Shown one piece after another: positions 24,219 through 35,415 of a DNA stretch of 64,000 bases. The translations under genes were made by a program, and so were the position numbers. The first letter of the stretch is position 1, and every line of letters begins with the position of its first letter. The notes below the pieces were generated by a model that was not told where the DNA came from, did not search any database, and saw nothing but the letters and a program-made list of their open reading frames with translations. Source of the DNA: Xanthostigma xanthostigma (lineage: Eukaryota > Arthropoda > Insecta > Raphidioptera > Raphidiidae); contig OY754470.1 of the NCBI GenBank assembly GCA_963575645.1, positions 44,857,201-44,921,200 of the forward strand. Direction: 5' to 3'.

Positions 24219-25168
24219 ATTAAATGAAGAACGCACACTTGTTTGTCATTTTTATATCTTTTAGAGATACCTATATTTTATTATTGTGTTCATTTATAAA
24301 TTAATAAATAAGATAGTTTTTGGTTTAAAGACAAAAATGAAAAATCTTTATACGAAATATGATTCATGCAAGTTGACTTGCGCTGGCCGGTTAACAATTT
24401 TTTGTAGCATTGTATAAAAACATTCCATCTCTACATTTTACGTAATATTATAATTCTAAATACAAACAGTATTTTCAGATGACTTTTTAAATCTCTGGTG
24501 GGCGTGCTAGGGTCATACAGTCTTTTTTCAGAACAATGAAAAGAGACTGTAATTACATTAATTGACAGACAGACCTTTCTACCATACGATTGTCGCAAAT
24601 GTCAACGAAATTCATTCATCAACGTCCATTTTTAATTTAAATAAAATCACAAATACGGTGAGAGACAGTTTTAAGTATTCGCAGTTTTAAAAAAAACAGC
24701 TTATATCAACACAGTAAAAAAAAATTTCTTTCTCTTAACATTTGGAAGCATGGGGCACTTATTTTACCTATATATTTTCTTTAATTAATCAATTGCCCCA
24801 CACTTCTTAAACGTTCAAACTGATTTTGATTTTAACAGGGTACCAAAATACAGTGAAACAATTTTACGATGCCGATTTGCAAAAACAAGATGGCGCGATG
24901 GCGAGAGCTTTGTCTCATCCATCTTAATAAAAGGGTTTTTGCGAACATATCAAGAAAGACTGGTCCTACGAAAAAAATACAAGAATAATATTTTGTAGAA
25001 AAATGAACGATCTATCTTTTTTGTGTTAAACATACTTTTACAAAATCAATATTTTATAAGTTATTGCACTAATAACTCTTCACTTTTCGATTTTTATGTG
25101 TTTCTAAAAATTGAAAAGTGTACATTAATTTGCATCACATAAACTAATGTAGGTTGTATGAAAATATG

Positions 25169-25719
25169 TTTTGACGTGATAACGTCTTATAAATTGATGA
25201 ATCACCAATATTATAAATTGATAAAACACCGGCTGCATGTACGAAAAAGTGTAACGCGTAACGCATAACGCATAACGCGTAACGTTCCGCCTGACGCTTT
25301 TTGCTAATTTCTCGCTCAATTTAAATCAGGTCGGTTTGAAACCAGTCTTAAACGAAAGAGGAGAACATTTTACATAGATTTCGTATAACAGAATTTGCCT
25401 AAACAGTTTTTTTATACAAATTTATATAGAAAAATATTTTATACAAATTTATATAGAAAAATAGCTGTATAAATGCATTCAATTTTTTGACATTAGTATA
25501 TTGTGAAATGCAAGGCCTTCTAAGTTAAGTATTGGAATAACTAATTATTATTAGAACATAATACTTTGTAAGTTGCAAACGTCACTTTTGACATTTCTTA
25601 TCATTCCGACACCAAGGATAAGCGGATTGAAACCAAATTTTGGGAGGTTTAGGTTATGTATTACGGAATACGTTATCACGTAAAACTATCGTCCGTAAAC
25701 CGACTTTACAGACAACCAT
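25169..25719 (-). mobile_element. Family A element, copy 4 (short form)
   Basis: Same orientation and same internal deletion junction as copy 3. It further lost about 100 bp near 25470 and has a local duplication of TTTATACAAATTTATATAG. Minisatellite here is CGCATAACGCATAACGCG type. Confidence 0.85.
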
Positions 25720-26432
25720 TTTTTAATAAAAAATAAATCATTCATTTTTCTAGAAAATTTTTTTTTCTATTATTTCTTCATGTTCTTGATATATTCGCAA
25801 AAACGATTTGAATGTAGGTAACGCATAACCTCGACTTGTTTTTGTACCCAAGACGGATCCATCAACAAATCCAAGTTATAAAATGCTGTTTTTCGGTTTG
25901 CCGACTGAGCTACGTATATTTTATTTCTAAAAATAATTTCAACCAGCTTTTATAATCAGTTTTAAACAGATTAATCACATTAATACAGAGAAAAATATAT
26001 GAATGGGAAAATATGCTTCTCATCTCATAAAAAGTTTTTAATGTGTTTTAAACCCGTACATAATATATTAGTTAATTTAAAGTTACAAAAGTTCCGGAGG
26101 TAAATAATTCAGGCCTGACGGCATCCAACATTAGTACCGAGTTGGAAACAAAATGCACTGCAATTACGAAACCATAGGGATTTGTGTTGCAGCCGAGATA
26201 ACGAAATTAAATTAAATTTTCTCGTTGAATTTCCCGTATTAGATCGAAACTAAATTAACCTAGGCATTGTTATAGAATATAGAGCTATTGTAATTTCAAG
26301 AGCAATTTCATTAGTTGCTTTTTTTTGTACTTTTACAGGTCGTGTATAAACATAAGTTTCCTTTCATCCACGTTTTAAAGTTGCACGCAACTATTTTTGA
26401 GGTTATACCTATTTCTTTTGAAGCATTATTAC

Positions 26433-26587
26433 TTCGTTTCAAGCAGCCAGCAAACGGTTCCGAAACCGTCACCCGCATGCGCAGTAGGTAAAACGTGTTC
26501 TAAAATCGCCACTAACAGCTTCGTTCTAGTGCGCATGCGGTTGGTAGTTCCGAAACCGTTTTCGGGCTGCTTTGAACGAACCTTATG
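26433..26587. mobile_element. Palindromic MITE, copy 2
   Basis: Same element as 24060-24218: TTCAAGCAGCCAGCAAACGG, shared core AAAACGTGTTCTAAAA, end GAACGAACC. It is more diverged between its own arms. Open frame 26397-26618 spans it and is incidental. Confidence 0.8.
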
Positions 26588-26717
26588 TAACTATGTAAGA
26601 TCAAAGTTAGCAGAATGACATTGCTAAAGTTGCTCGGTAAACCACATCCCTTGGACATTTTTTTTAATATTTTGCTTTAAAGCATGTGTACAATAACAAT
26701 TAGAACTTTTTAAAACA

Positions 26718-27389
26718 CTAGTTTTTATCAGCGACTTCATCCACGTGGAATCTGTGTGTACTAGAGCTGTAACACCGTATGTATTCGTTACTGAGTAACG
26801 GGTACATCGTCTGACTCGAAGTAACGAATCGTTACTTACAAATTCATTTCGTTACTCGCATTTATCGTATCCATGTCAGTTCGACTCGTTTGATGCGGTT
26901 ATACGTTATACGAACGAAGTCATACCGTATCACGTATGCGACGCGCCTCGATGCGATGGTACATGCTTGATGCTGTTAGTACACGATTGTATGTCGTATG
27001 AAAAGTAACGAGTAACGTAACGATACGAAAGTAACGGGTACTGGTTCTTTAAGTAACGAATACATACGGGTACACAATTTCTCGTTACTTTTACAGTTCT
27101 AGTGTGTAAAGTTGATATAATTGATTAAAAAATTTATAAATTCAAGCAAGACTCTAATTTCATCGCAATCGGCTCAGCGGTCTGGATGTGAAAGTGTACC
27201 TAACTTAGTACAATATTACAATCCTCACTTCATCACCATAAGAGTTAAATTTTGAACAAAAAAGTAGCCTATGTCCTTTCACAGGCTTCAAACTATCTCC
27301 ATATTAAATTTCATCTCAATCGGTCCAGCGGTTTCGCCGTGAAAGCGTAACAGACAGACTTACTTTCGCATTTATAATATTGATATAGA
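26718..27389 (-). mobile_element. Minus-strand Helitron, interrupted by a hAT MITE
   Basis: On the minus strand it starts TCTATATCAATATTATAAAT at 27389 after an A and ends AAAAACTAG at 26718 before a T, as Helitrons do. The body includes ACGCTTTCACGGCGAAACC and GGATGAAGTCGCTG. Non-coding. Confidence 0.8.
26762..27101. mobile_element. hAT-type MITE nested in a Helitron
   Basis: Ends TAGAGCTGTAAC and TTACAGTTCTA with near-identical 8-bp flanks GTGTGTAC (26754-26761) and GTGTGTAA (27102-27109). The interior is rich in GTAACGA motifs as in 18816-19504, so probably a relative. 340 bp, non-coding, inserted in the minus-strand Helitron 26718-27389. Confidence 0.8.
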
Positions 27390-27531
27390 TTCTCTGTCGA
27401 TGCATTGTTTTAAAAATTCGCGTTTCTCCTCGTACCGCCACTGGCGGTACACTATAATTGCTATATGCACAAACATTGAAAACAAAATCTTGTTATATAA
27501 ATTCAATTAAGCTTAGAACAAAGGAACTTAC

Positions 27532-27679
27532 CAACAACAATCCATATAACAATGATATTTCCACCAATCGCAGTGACGAGCATGAGAGTAAATGCACATG
27601 ACCACGCCAGCTGAGCCCACGTTGCCATCGCAAAATTGTCCGGGATCTGTGTTGGCACTGGATTGACGAGCATGATTAT
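27532..27679 (-). CDS. Second coding exon of a tachykinin-family GPCR (first transmembrane helix)
   Basis: Seen: 148 nt between an acceptor (TTACAG, exon starts 27679) and a donor (GTAAGT at 27531), fully open, 49 codons plus one base (phase 1 exit). The product reads IIMLVNPVPTQIPDN, then a hydrophobic helix from about ATWAQLAWS to TAIGGNIIVIWIVV. The G-G-N motif carries the conserved Asn of class A receptor helix 1, and GNIIVIWIV closely resembles tachykinin/neurokinin receptors, whose next residues are usually A-H-(R/K)-R-M-R-T-V-T-N-Y-F. Role of the family: plasma-membrane peptide receptor signalling through G proteins. No exon for helices 2-7 was found at lower coordinates. Natalisin receptor and tachykinin receptor cannot be separated from this exon. 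Confidence 0.85.
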
Positions 27680-27708
27680 CTGTAATGATATAATAACTAA
27701 AATTATAT

Positions 27709-28301
27709 CTATACTAATATATAAAGCTGAAGAATTTGTTTGTTTGTTTGAACGCGCTAATCTCAGGAACTACTGGTTCAAATTGAAAAATATTTTTTTT
27801 GTTGGATAGCCCATTTATCGAGGAAGGCTATAGGCTATATAAAATCAGGCTACGATCATTAGGAGCGGAGCATTAATGAAAAATGTTGCAAAATGTCTTT
27901 TAAAAATAAGCATCTATTCAGGTGAAATGCACTAACTAAATATACTCATTTTAGCGTTGTAAGAATACAACGCCGGCTATCTCAATCGGTAGAGCACACG
28001 ACTGTCAATATCAGAGTCGTGGGTTCGAGCCCTACGTTGGGCGAATACATTTTTATTTTCTACATTGCTTTCTTCTAAGGCTTACATTTAAATTTTATTT
28101 AATTAATTAAAAAAAAATTATTAGTTAAACAAAGTTTAAATACTGCTTTTTATCGACAAAAACTTTTGAACGGTAACTCCGATCATCATGAAATTTGGAC
28201 ACAACATTCATCTCGGTAAGCTAAGATGAATGTGCGTACTCATGTCCCTTCCTTCCCCATTCGTTCTTTTGCACCCGGGTGAAACCGGGCGAGACCGCTA
28301 G
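27709..28301 (+). mobile_element. Non-autonomous Helitron carrying a tRNA-like sequence
   Basis: Starts TCTATACTAATATATAAAGC after an A and ends GACCGCTAG before a T, the Helitron signature, with a GC-rich hairpin (CCCGGGTGAAACCGGGC) just inside the 3' end. The body, GGAAGGCTATAGGCTATA followed by GGAGCGGAGC, and the 3' block, TTTTGAACGGTAACTCCG, are shared with the copy ending at 17631. This copy has about 250 bp of extra internal DNA that includes a tRNA-Lys-like sequence. It sits in receptor intron 1, its 5' end only 29 bp from the exon 2 acceptor. Confidence 0.85.
27971..28043 (+). tRNA. tRNA-Lys-like pseudogene inside a Helitron
   Basis: A 73-nt tRNA-shaped sequence with an A-box-like TCTCAATCGGTAGAGC and a good T arm and B box (GTGGGTTCGAGCCCTAC). 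The 3' half (GTCGTGGG to GTTGGGC) matches eukaryotic tRNA-Lys. The anticodon stem no longer pairs, the loop would read GTC (not a Lys anticodon), and the first two acceptor pairs are lost. It is probably not a working tRNA, though the internal polymerase III boxes look usable. A captured gene fragment or an inserted tRNA-derived sequence are both possible. Confidence 0.7.
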
Positions 28302-28391
28302 TCTACTATATAAAACTTCGTTAATAACAGTCGATGCACATAAATAAAATCGTAATTCCATAGCTTCGTCCAAGAGTTTAGGAGAAAATGT

Positions 28392-28963
28392 ATCCCATCA
28401 AAAATATAAAATCTCAAAAAAATGCCAAGTCTGTCAACGCAGTTCTTCCGCTACAAAAAGTTGTGAGGTAAAACCAAGTCAGTTATTACTTAGTGTCTAT
28501 GGAAGCACCTGTCCAATAACTGTTATAAATTGTTGCCTAATCAATGCCTATCAACATTTATAGTGACCGTATAAATATTAGACATATTTATTTCTATAAT
28601 AATTATAATGATTTAGCAATTACATGGCACCATGAAAGAATAATCTACTATTTCGAGTACTAAGTAAATCTAAACGGTGCACTTAAGAATAAAGTATTTT
28701 AATTAGTAGAATTTGGTGCCGTGTAATTGCCAAGTCATTATAATTATTATAGAAATAAAGATGTCTAATATTGATATGGTCAATATAAATGTTGATGGGC
28801 AATTGATTAGGTAACAATTTATAACTTTGTTGGACAGGTGCTTCCATAGACAAAAACTAAAATAACTGACTTGGTGTTAAATGAGATCTCACAACTTTTT
28901 TTAGCGGAAGAACTGCGTTGCGAGACTTGGCATTTTTTTTACAATTCATGTTTTTGATGGGAT
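28392..28963. mobile_element. Long-arm MITE with ATCCCATCAAAAA ends, copy 1
   Basis: ATCCCATCAAAAATAT and mirror CATGTTTTTGATGGGAT; arms of about 270 bp run through AGTTCTTCCGCTA, TGGAAGCACCTGTCCAA and TAATAATTATAATGA to a central gap near 28680. Non-coding, in receptor intron 1. Confidence 0.85.
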
Positions 28964-30066
28964 CTCATTTCTTTTTGTAGGTCATCCTCCGTTTTTTGTT
29001 TCAGATAATATATCTTGTCCGTCAGCTACTGATTTTCTTAAAGCACACTCTACTGACTTTTTGAATAATAAAATTTCGAGATTTTTCATTTTTTCCTCCC
29101 TTTATAGGCTAAACGCTGACTAAAATTCAAAATTTCAAGTTTTTGAGACTGCTAGAAGCACCTTAGAATTTTGATGATCAGTGACAAAATTATAAAACAT
29201 ATTTTGTAGAAAATTAAAATTCTTATTTTCAAAAAATAATTTTTTGCCGTTCACCGCACCCAAAGCAAAATATTTCAAAAAAAAATTTTTCTCCATATTT
29301 ATATTATAAAGGTCCCGGCGATCACATTTCGCATTTTTTTCTTTTTACATTCAGAGAATTCAAATGTACAAATTCTCAAAGTTTTAAAACTTGCACACTT
29401 ATTCGAATCGAATATTAACATTTTTTTTTCAAATTTGGATATAAGTCGTCGGAGCTGTCACCCGCAATATCTTTAAGTGTTGTTCTTTTCAAATTAATTG
29501 TGAATTATATTTTTACCACATTTTTATTATTGCAGGTATTAAGTTTAACGCGTTCTATGCTATTTCTATTCTTATAAGTTTCACTAAAGAAAACCATTTA
29601 GCGAAATAATAAAATGCAAAGAAGATCACGTTGTGGCAGAAAAATAAAGCACGTCGCAAAACTACAAATATGTACCTTTTACGATGCAAAAAAACAATAA
29701 AGAATACTGAAATTGTGTAACAAATTTTTATTTCATTCTATGCGTGTACGAAGTCCATGAAAATGGTAAATGGTTCAACCGTTGGGAACTGTAAAAAGTT
29801 TGTTTTCTTAAGACATATTACAGTGATTGAGTTTACAAAGTTGAAAAAAATATTTTTGAACGAAAACATTTTTTTAAGGATGCTACTTCTCCTCTTGCAA
29901 AAATATTTTTCATAAAAAATTAGCAAGCAACTGAATTGTTTTTTAAAGAATGTCAATACTTAAAGGGTAGAGCTTTGGTTCCTCTATGAGCGCTACAGAG
30001 CTACAGAACTACCAAAATCTTAGGTATATCATAATTTTTGAAGAAACTATTTTTTCCTTACATATA
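28964..30066. other. Receptor intron 1, no gene seen
   Basis: AT-rich intron DNA between two inverted-repeat elements. Frame 29956-29738 has no recognisable motif. 30633-32124 is likewise without recognised features. Confidence 0.5.
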
Positions 30067-30632
30067 TGTTACGGTCAATGTCCAGAATCCGGGGAATGTC
30101 GACAATGCCCGAGACACATCGGGAAATGTCCGAAATCGGACAAGGTTCAAAAAATAATTTTTTATAAACATGAAACGCTGACATTTGATTGTATCTTTAT
30201 CATGATAAGTTATCATTAACCTTTTATGGAATTTTTATCACTGATATCAACTATTGAAGAATATATTTTTCAGCTTTCTATTACAATTATTGATGATTGA
30301 AACCACGTATAATTTATTTCCACACATTTTATTTATTTTAACGAATAAAAAAAATACAAAGAGGCATTACTAATATAAATAATTATATTTTTTATATGAG
30401 CAATAATAAATATATCTGAATGCATTAAATTTCAGAGCTTACATTTATACCAGCAATAAAAATAAAAATCAAAACTACGTGTAATTTATTTTTACATATT
30501 TTATTTATTTTCATGAAAAATCTATTTTTTGAACCTTGTCCGATTTCGGACATTACTCTATGTGGCTCGGGCATTGTCGACATTGACCGGTCAATGTCGA
30601 CATTGCTCGGATTCCGGACATTGACCGTAACA
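30067..30632. mobile_element. TA-flanked element with repeated GTCGACATTG motifs
   Basis: TGTTACGGTCAATGTCC and mirror GGACATTGACCGTAACA, each next to TA. Arms also pair through GAAATCGGACAAGGTTC/GAACCTTGTCCGATTTC. GGTCAATGTCGACATTG occurs in the right end. Open frames 29986-30219 and 30670-30425 are translations of these arms. Confidence 0.8.
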
Positions 30633-32124
30633 TATATAATATTGTTTGTCCTGACTGACTGATTCATCAACGCCCAAGGCCAAACCGCTTCATCTATAAA
30701 CTTGAAATTTGAACAGTAGGTTCCTTTTATGACGTAAGCATCTGCTAAGAAGGGATTTTTTCAAATTCGTATCCTAAGGGAATGAAAAGGGGGTGTAAAA
30801 GTTTCTGATAAAATGGCCATATATCAAAAATCTGTTCTGCGTGGCTAACTTTCTTTCGTGCGCTCCGAAGCAGCACATGATACGTCATCCTCAGATACTT
30901 CCGGTGTACTCTTGACGCACAAGTGATAGCGTGTTATTTAGATAGGCTTTGAGCTGCATTTACCATCAGCACATTAGTACAAATAAGCAAAGGATGTGAT
31001 TCATAATTTAATTACCTCCCCCTCATTTATTGCCAGTGTTAGGAGGTACTTCTGTTGACCCTGCAGAACACCCATTTAAAATATGTTTACACGCCGCTAC
31101 TGTAGCAAATAAAATAGTTTCTCTAATAACACGAGTAATGCAATACCGTGAATAGAATACGTTACATGATTAAAATAACAAATAGTCTGTCAGTACATAA
31201 AAATGAATTCTCTGTAGATGTGTCGCTTATAGATAAATAAAATAGTTAACTAGTTAATAAGAAAAATCGCAGGATTGTGGACAAAAAGTTAGATTTAATT
31301 AATAAAAAACAATCTTTTTATATATTTTTAAGTATATATATTGCCATTTTTCAGCAATATTTTCCCTAAAAATATTGGAGAATTTTGTTTAGTGTTATCA
31401 CTGTAAAGATTCAAAATAAAGTATTTTAGTATATTTTATTTTTATACAAAAGTATAAAGGATGTTTGTGAAAAATAAAGTAGGATACGCTATTAGAAAGT
31501 ATGGTTAGCAACCCTAGCTAGTAGCCTAGTGCACACTTGCTATTTTTTGCATTACGATTGTAAATCGTCAAATGCAACAATCAACGACAGAAATTCGCAC
31601 ATTGTCGAAAACACATAGCACAGTAACAGGTTTAATTATAATTAGCCCTATTTTCTCCTCCAAGTTAAAATTAGAAATAATGGTAATAGAGGTCCGTGAG
31701 ATGGGACTTTTTTGCAGGAAATTTCCTGCTCTTACAGAATCTTTTTTGTGATTTCAGATATCTGCAAAAGTTTTTGAGATATTCTCAAAAAACCAAACCC
31801 CTCTTTTTTTTACTAAAATGTTTATAACTTTTGCAGTTTTTTCGTCCCCCACTTCAATTTTTTCTAGATGTCATTTCGAATCGAAAGACACTATGGTCAT
31901 AATTTTCGATGAAGGAGGACTGGAATTCATGTAATCAAATGATTCGTTCGGTCTACTATCTAACGGGACGATGCAACCTCTCTAATCAACTAATCTCGGG
32001 CACCGCTATCGGCGCTATCTTTGGGAACCAAGGTTTCTTATTGTGCCGCCCTATTCCTTCCAATTTCTAACTCTTCTCTATTACAATGCGTAGTGTAATT
32101 GTATAGACTATAGACGATACTCAC

Positions 32125-32232
32125 CTTTTGTTCTTGCTCGGTTATATTAATGTCTGTCGAATTAGGCGCGGCTGTGATCATATCGTGACCCGGCGTCGTT
32201 GAACATCTGTCATCATTACGCTCCGTTGACAT
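32125..32232 (-). CDS. First coding exon of a tachykinin-family GPCR (extracellular N-terminus)
   Basis: Seen: ATG at 32232 opens 36 codons (starting MSTERNDDRC) ending at an AAG codon followed by a strong donor, GTGAGT, at 32124. Two N-glycosylation sequons (NST, NIT) fit an extracellular receptor N-terminus. The donor is phase 0 and the next recognised exon (27679-27532) also opens in phase 0. An arthropod initiator-like TCAGTT lies about 30 nt upstream of the ATG (32264-32259) behind an AT-rich stretch. Known: insect tachykinin and natalisin receptors have short glycosylated N-termini before helix 1. Inferred: this exon belongs to that gene, mainly from phase, strand and content. N-termini are poorly conserved, so this piece alone does not identify the family. 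Confidence 0.7.
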
Positions 32233-32258
32233 GACGTCACAATTATTATGGTAGAATT

Positions 32259-32264
32259 AACTGA
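32259..32264 (-). promoter_or_regulatory. Initiator-like TCAGTT upstream of the receptor start codon
   Basis: TCAGTT matches the arthropod initiator consensus and would give a 5' leader of about 30 nt. An AT-rich TATA-like stretch lies about 20-40 bp further upstream on the minus strand. A spliced leader from a distant promoter is the alternative. Confidence 0.3.
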
Positions 32265-32849
32265 CTCTGGTACAATTATAATTAAATATAAAACTCGTTA
32301 ATTAGTACACTGTCTATTTATTCTTCACTTCGCACACTTCTTGTTTCTTATTTTAGATATATAATATAATTTAATTCCAGCCATATTATTGTTCAATGCT
32401 TCATAATATAGTGCAAGATCCGGTATTATAAATATATACCCTCATCTGTTATTTGATAATGACAAAGATTATGTATTAGATAATATATTCATTGATAAAT
32501 TGCAAATGGGTTGCCTAGCTAAATCGCGTACCGATGCTGTTAAATAAAATAAATTCTAATTAACTTTTTTGGATCAACTTCCCCGATTTCTCTTTTTTAC
32601 TCCAATGGAATGCCGACGAGTCAAAACTTATTTGTGTGCGGCTGGTCAAAGTTTGGGAAGCACTGATTTGCTGTACACAGTTTTTTTTAAAGAGAAAATA
32701 TGTTTGTAATTTATTTTCCTGCAAAAATATTTGAGTTGCGTAGGCGTAATTGACGTTATTTTAAAATCATCGGTACAAAGTAAATTCGATTTGCAGCTAA
32801 TTATCTTTTCTCGTATGAACATTCGAAAATATAACATATTTATTATAGT

Positions 32850-33250
32850 AACCGAGCAAAGTGAGAACATTCGGGAGGTACCGGGTTCGAATTCCGGCAG
32901 GGGCAGATGTAGCTGGGACTGTTTCCTGCTGCCTCTTGCCGAGAAACGGTAACTCCTGTATTGGCCATCTTGTTGAGGTATTCCATGGTTTCCCTCAATA
33001 ATTCCAGATAAATATCGAGATGGTTCCCTATTCAAGGCCATGGCCGTTTACCTCTCAAACTCCTATGCTCAAAATTTGCCTACCTTATCATAATGTTCTA
33101 AAATTCCTTCATTCATTGCTATAAATTAAGTGGAAGTTGAAAAGTGTAGAAAATAACGGGAAGTGTGATAGATGGAAAATAGTAAAGGTGCGGATGGCGT
33201 CTGTGATGACATAAAGTCGAGAAGCGGACGTTAAACGCATTATTATTATT
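32850..33250 (+). mobile_element. tRNA-headed SINE, copy 1
   Basis: Flanked by direct repeats ATATTTATTATAGT at 32836-32849 and 33251-33264. The head has a B box (GGGTTCGAATTCC), followed by a body of about 350 bp shared with the copies at 43.3 and 52.0 kb and an (ATT)n tail. At about 400 bp it is long for an insect SINE. Open frames in it (for example 33041-32646) read EPSRYLSG on the antisense strand and are by-products of the repeat, not genes. Confidence 0.9.
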
Positions 33251-33540
33251 ATATTTATTATAGTTCGAACAGCTCCTGGCTAAAATTGGAAGAACTTTGT
33301 ATCGGCGCTTAAAAAGATGTAGAACAAAAGTCTATCGACAGCTACTGGATAGGCTTTGTCAAAATGAGATCTAACTGTTTCTTTTCTTAAATTGTATGAA
33401 ATAATCTAGCTCTGCGGTAGGACAAATTACTGGATAAGAAAAAAAGTGAATTGCTTCCTCTTCTCCGACTTCAACCGACAGCTGAAAGGAAAGAGCGAGA
33501 GAAACGTTTCTATTCTCTCTGTCAAAGCCTCATAACATAA

Positions 33541-33806
33541 TATACTTAATACTCCTATTTTGTTAGTAGGGGTCTGGAAAAGGATATCGACCCAACGGTG
33601 CAGACATACATACATCTGTCTCGGTCATTTGGACGTCAAATGTTATGTACGAAAATGTAGCATGCGTTTGTCCACTTTCCAACTACTAGTCACAACGCTT
33701 GCGCATAACAGACCGAGTAAGTGAGATAGAAGTATGCAGTTGCTATCTCTCTTGGTGGGCAACACTTCCAATTACGGGTACTAGCAATATAGGAGTGTTA
33801 AGTATA
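33541..33806. mobile_element. MITE with TATACTTAATACTCC ends, copy 2
   Basis: The longest clean member: TATACTTAATACTCCTATTT at the left and AATATAGGAGTGTTAAGTATA at the right, with the shared interior CCCAACGGTGCAGACATACA and CTTGGTGGGCAACACTTCC. Lies between SINE copy 1 and the ClC pseudogene. Confidence 0.8.
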
Positions 33807-33829
33807 TACCTCATACGAACTCTACACGC

Positions 33830-34070
33830 ATGCGCAGTGATAAGATAAGATAAGATATATTTTTTACTAAAAATACAATTATGTACAAGACAAAAATTAA
33901 AATTTTAAAAAAAGCGTTCCATGTATACCTGCTGTCTAGAAATAAAATAAACAGACAAAAAAAAAAGAAACATATAATTGTACAATTTGGGAAAAATTCG
34001 GAAAAAAATATAGCACTTTCTATGGTCACAGTAACAAATTCCTGAAATAATAAAATCGTCAACAATGCTA
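33830..34070 (-). mobile_element. Possible LINE 3' end with TCTTA tail
   Basis: Plus-strand AAGATAAGATAAGATA at 33840-33856 next to non-coding AT-rich DNA has the look of a minus-strand LINE tail (TCTTA units), as in the three better LINE fragments here. The open frame 34065-33811 has no recognisable motif. Confidence 0.35.
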
Positions 34071-35234
34071 GAACCTAAGAAGTTTCAATTCTAATGTGCA
34101 ATAGTCTGACGCATGCTTTTTAATTTTTCCACCTTTTAATGCGCCCCGAGGCCAGATTTACTGACTATAGAATATTTTTTTACTCTAAATATTAGCTGTT
34201 ACAAAATTCTTGAAATTTTCAACCACGAGCTCTCGCGTTATAACGACATAATCGTGAAATATAGGTTCAAAGCAAATTTTTTAACGTTTCTTTGATTAGT
34301 AATTACATTTTGTTCCAAAATTGTCAGTCTAAATTAAAACGAAAAAACAAATAATGGTATGTTTATTGTTTGCATGTAACATATTGCTCTGTAATCATTA
34401 ATTATTATGTCTTCTACCATTATTCGTAATTTTGTTTCTGCCATTTACGTCAACTAATCCTAATTAGGGATTCAAAAATTTCCTTTTTCAAACGCCTCTG
34501 TAATTTTATGATCCTACCTATAAGATAATTTCGTCTAAAAATAAATTTTTGATCACGATAGCGCTTGAGAAACAATTTTCTTAATACGACCAGTAGTGGA
34601 CTCCACCGTATTACAATATTATTTTGTTGGCTATTTAGTATTCTCAAAAATTGATATTTTTTTATTTAGAGATTAAATATTTAAGCGCCTGAGGGGATAA
34701 ATTTTCAACAATCCTCCTACGTTATATAAAGAACTCATGTACAAAATGTTACCCACTGGTTTAGGCTGTGCGTTGCCTGTCAGTCAGTCAGTGTTGGAGT
34801 TTTTTTAAGTGGGTGTAGAAACCGGGTGAGGAGTAGACCAGCCCTAAAATGAATTCACACTATTGTGTTAATAATATATTCAAGGAATAAAAAAAAATGT
34901 TAATTTTTTGTGGAAGTTTTTCTTAAGTTAATTTAATTTTTAACGAGCTTTTCGACCTCGAGTTATGCGAAAAAAACGTGAAAAAATGTTATTTTTCTTT
35001 AAATCATTTTGAAACTACTTGACCGATGAAATCAGATCTAAGTCTTAATTTATTAAACCCTTTCGAATGTCGCAAACCCGATCTCAATCGATTGATACGT
35101 ACAACAAAAATTTATTTACACACACAAGCGGAGGAACGTTCATCCAAAAATAGTTAGTTAGTTCCTAGGACCTCAAAAGATCGAAATCTGACGAAAAATT
35201 TAAATCAGACCGAAATCAATAAATTCCCTTCAAT

Positions 35235-35415
35235 ATTTAAAATTATCGACCGACTTTTCAGACAAAAAAATTAACAAAATATATAATTGTAAATTAATTA
35301 ATTAACGTTAATTAATTGATTTATAATTATATGTATATTTTGTTAATATATTGTCTGAAAAATTGGTAGATCATTTTATTTATTGAAGAGTATTCAGACG
35401 TTAGTCAAAGATTTC
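35235..35415. mobile_element. Diverged relative of the 22.2-kb foldback element
   Basis: Shares ATTGTCTGAAAAATTGGTAG and TATTCAGACGTTAGTCAAAG (compare 22593-22668) and is itself inverted around AATTAATTAACGTTAATTAATT. It lies about 200 bp upstream of the first ClC pseudogene exon. Confidence 0.5.

Noticed and set aside
27971-28043. Functional tRNA-Lys gene
   Set aside because: Anticodon stem does not pair and the anticodon is not Lys.
32646-33041. 131-aa open frame with EPSRYLSG, also near 43541 and 52174
   Set aside because: The same translation appears in every SINE copy and follows the repeat. No start context or family match as a gene.
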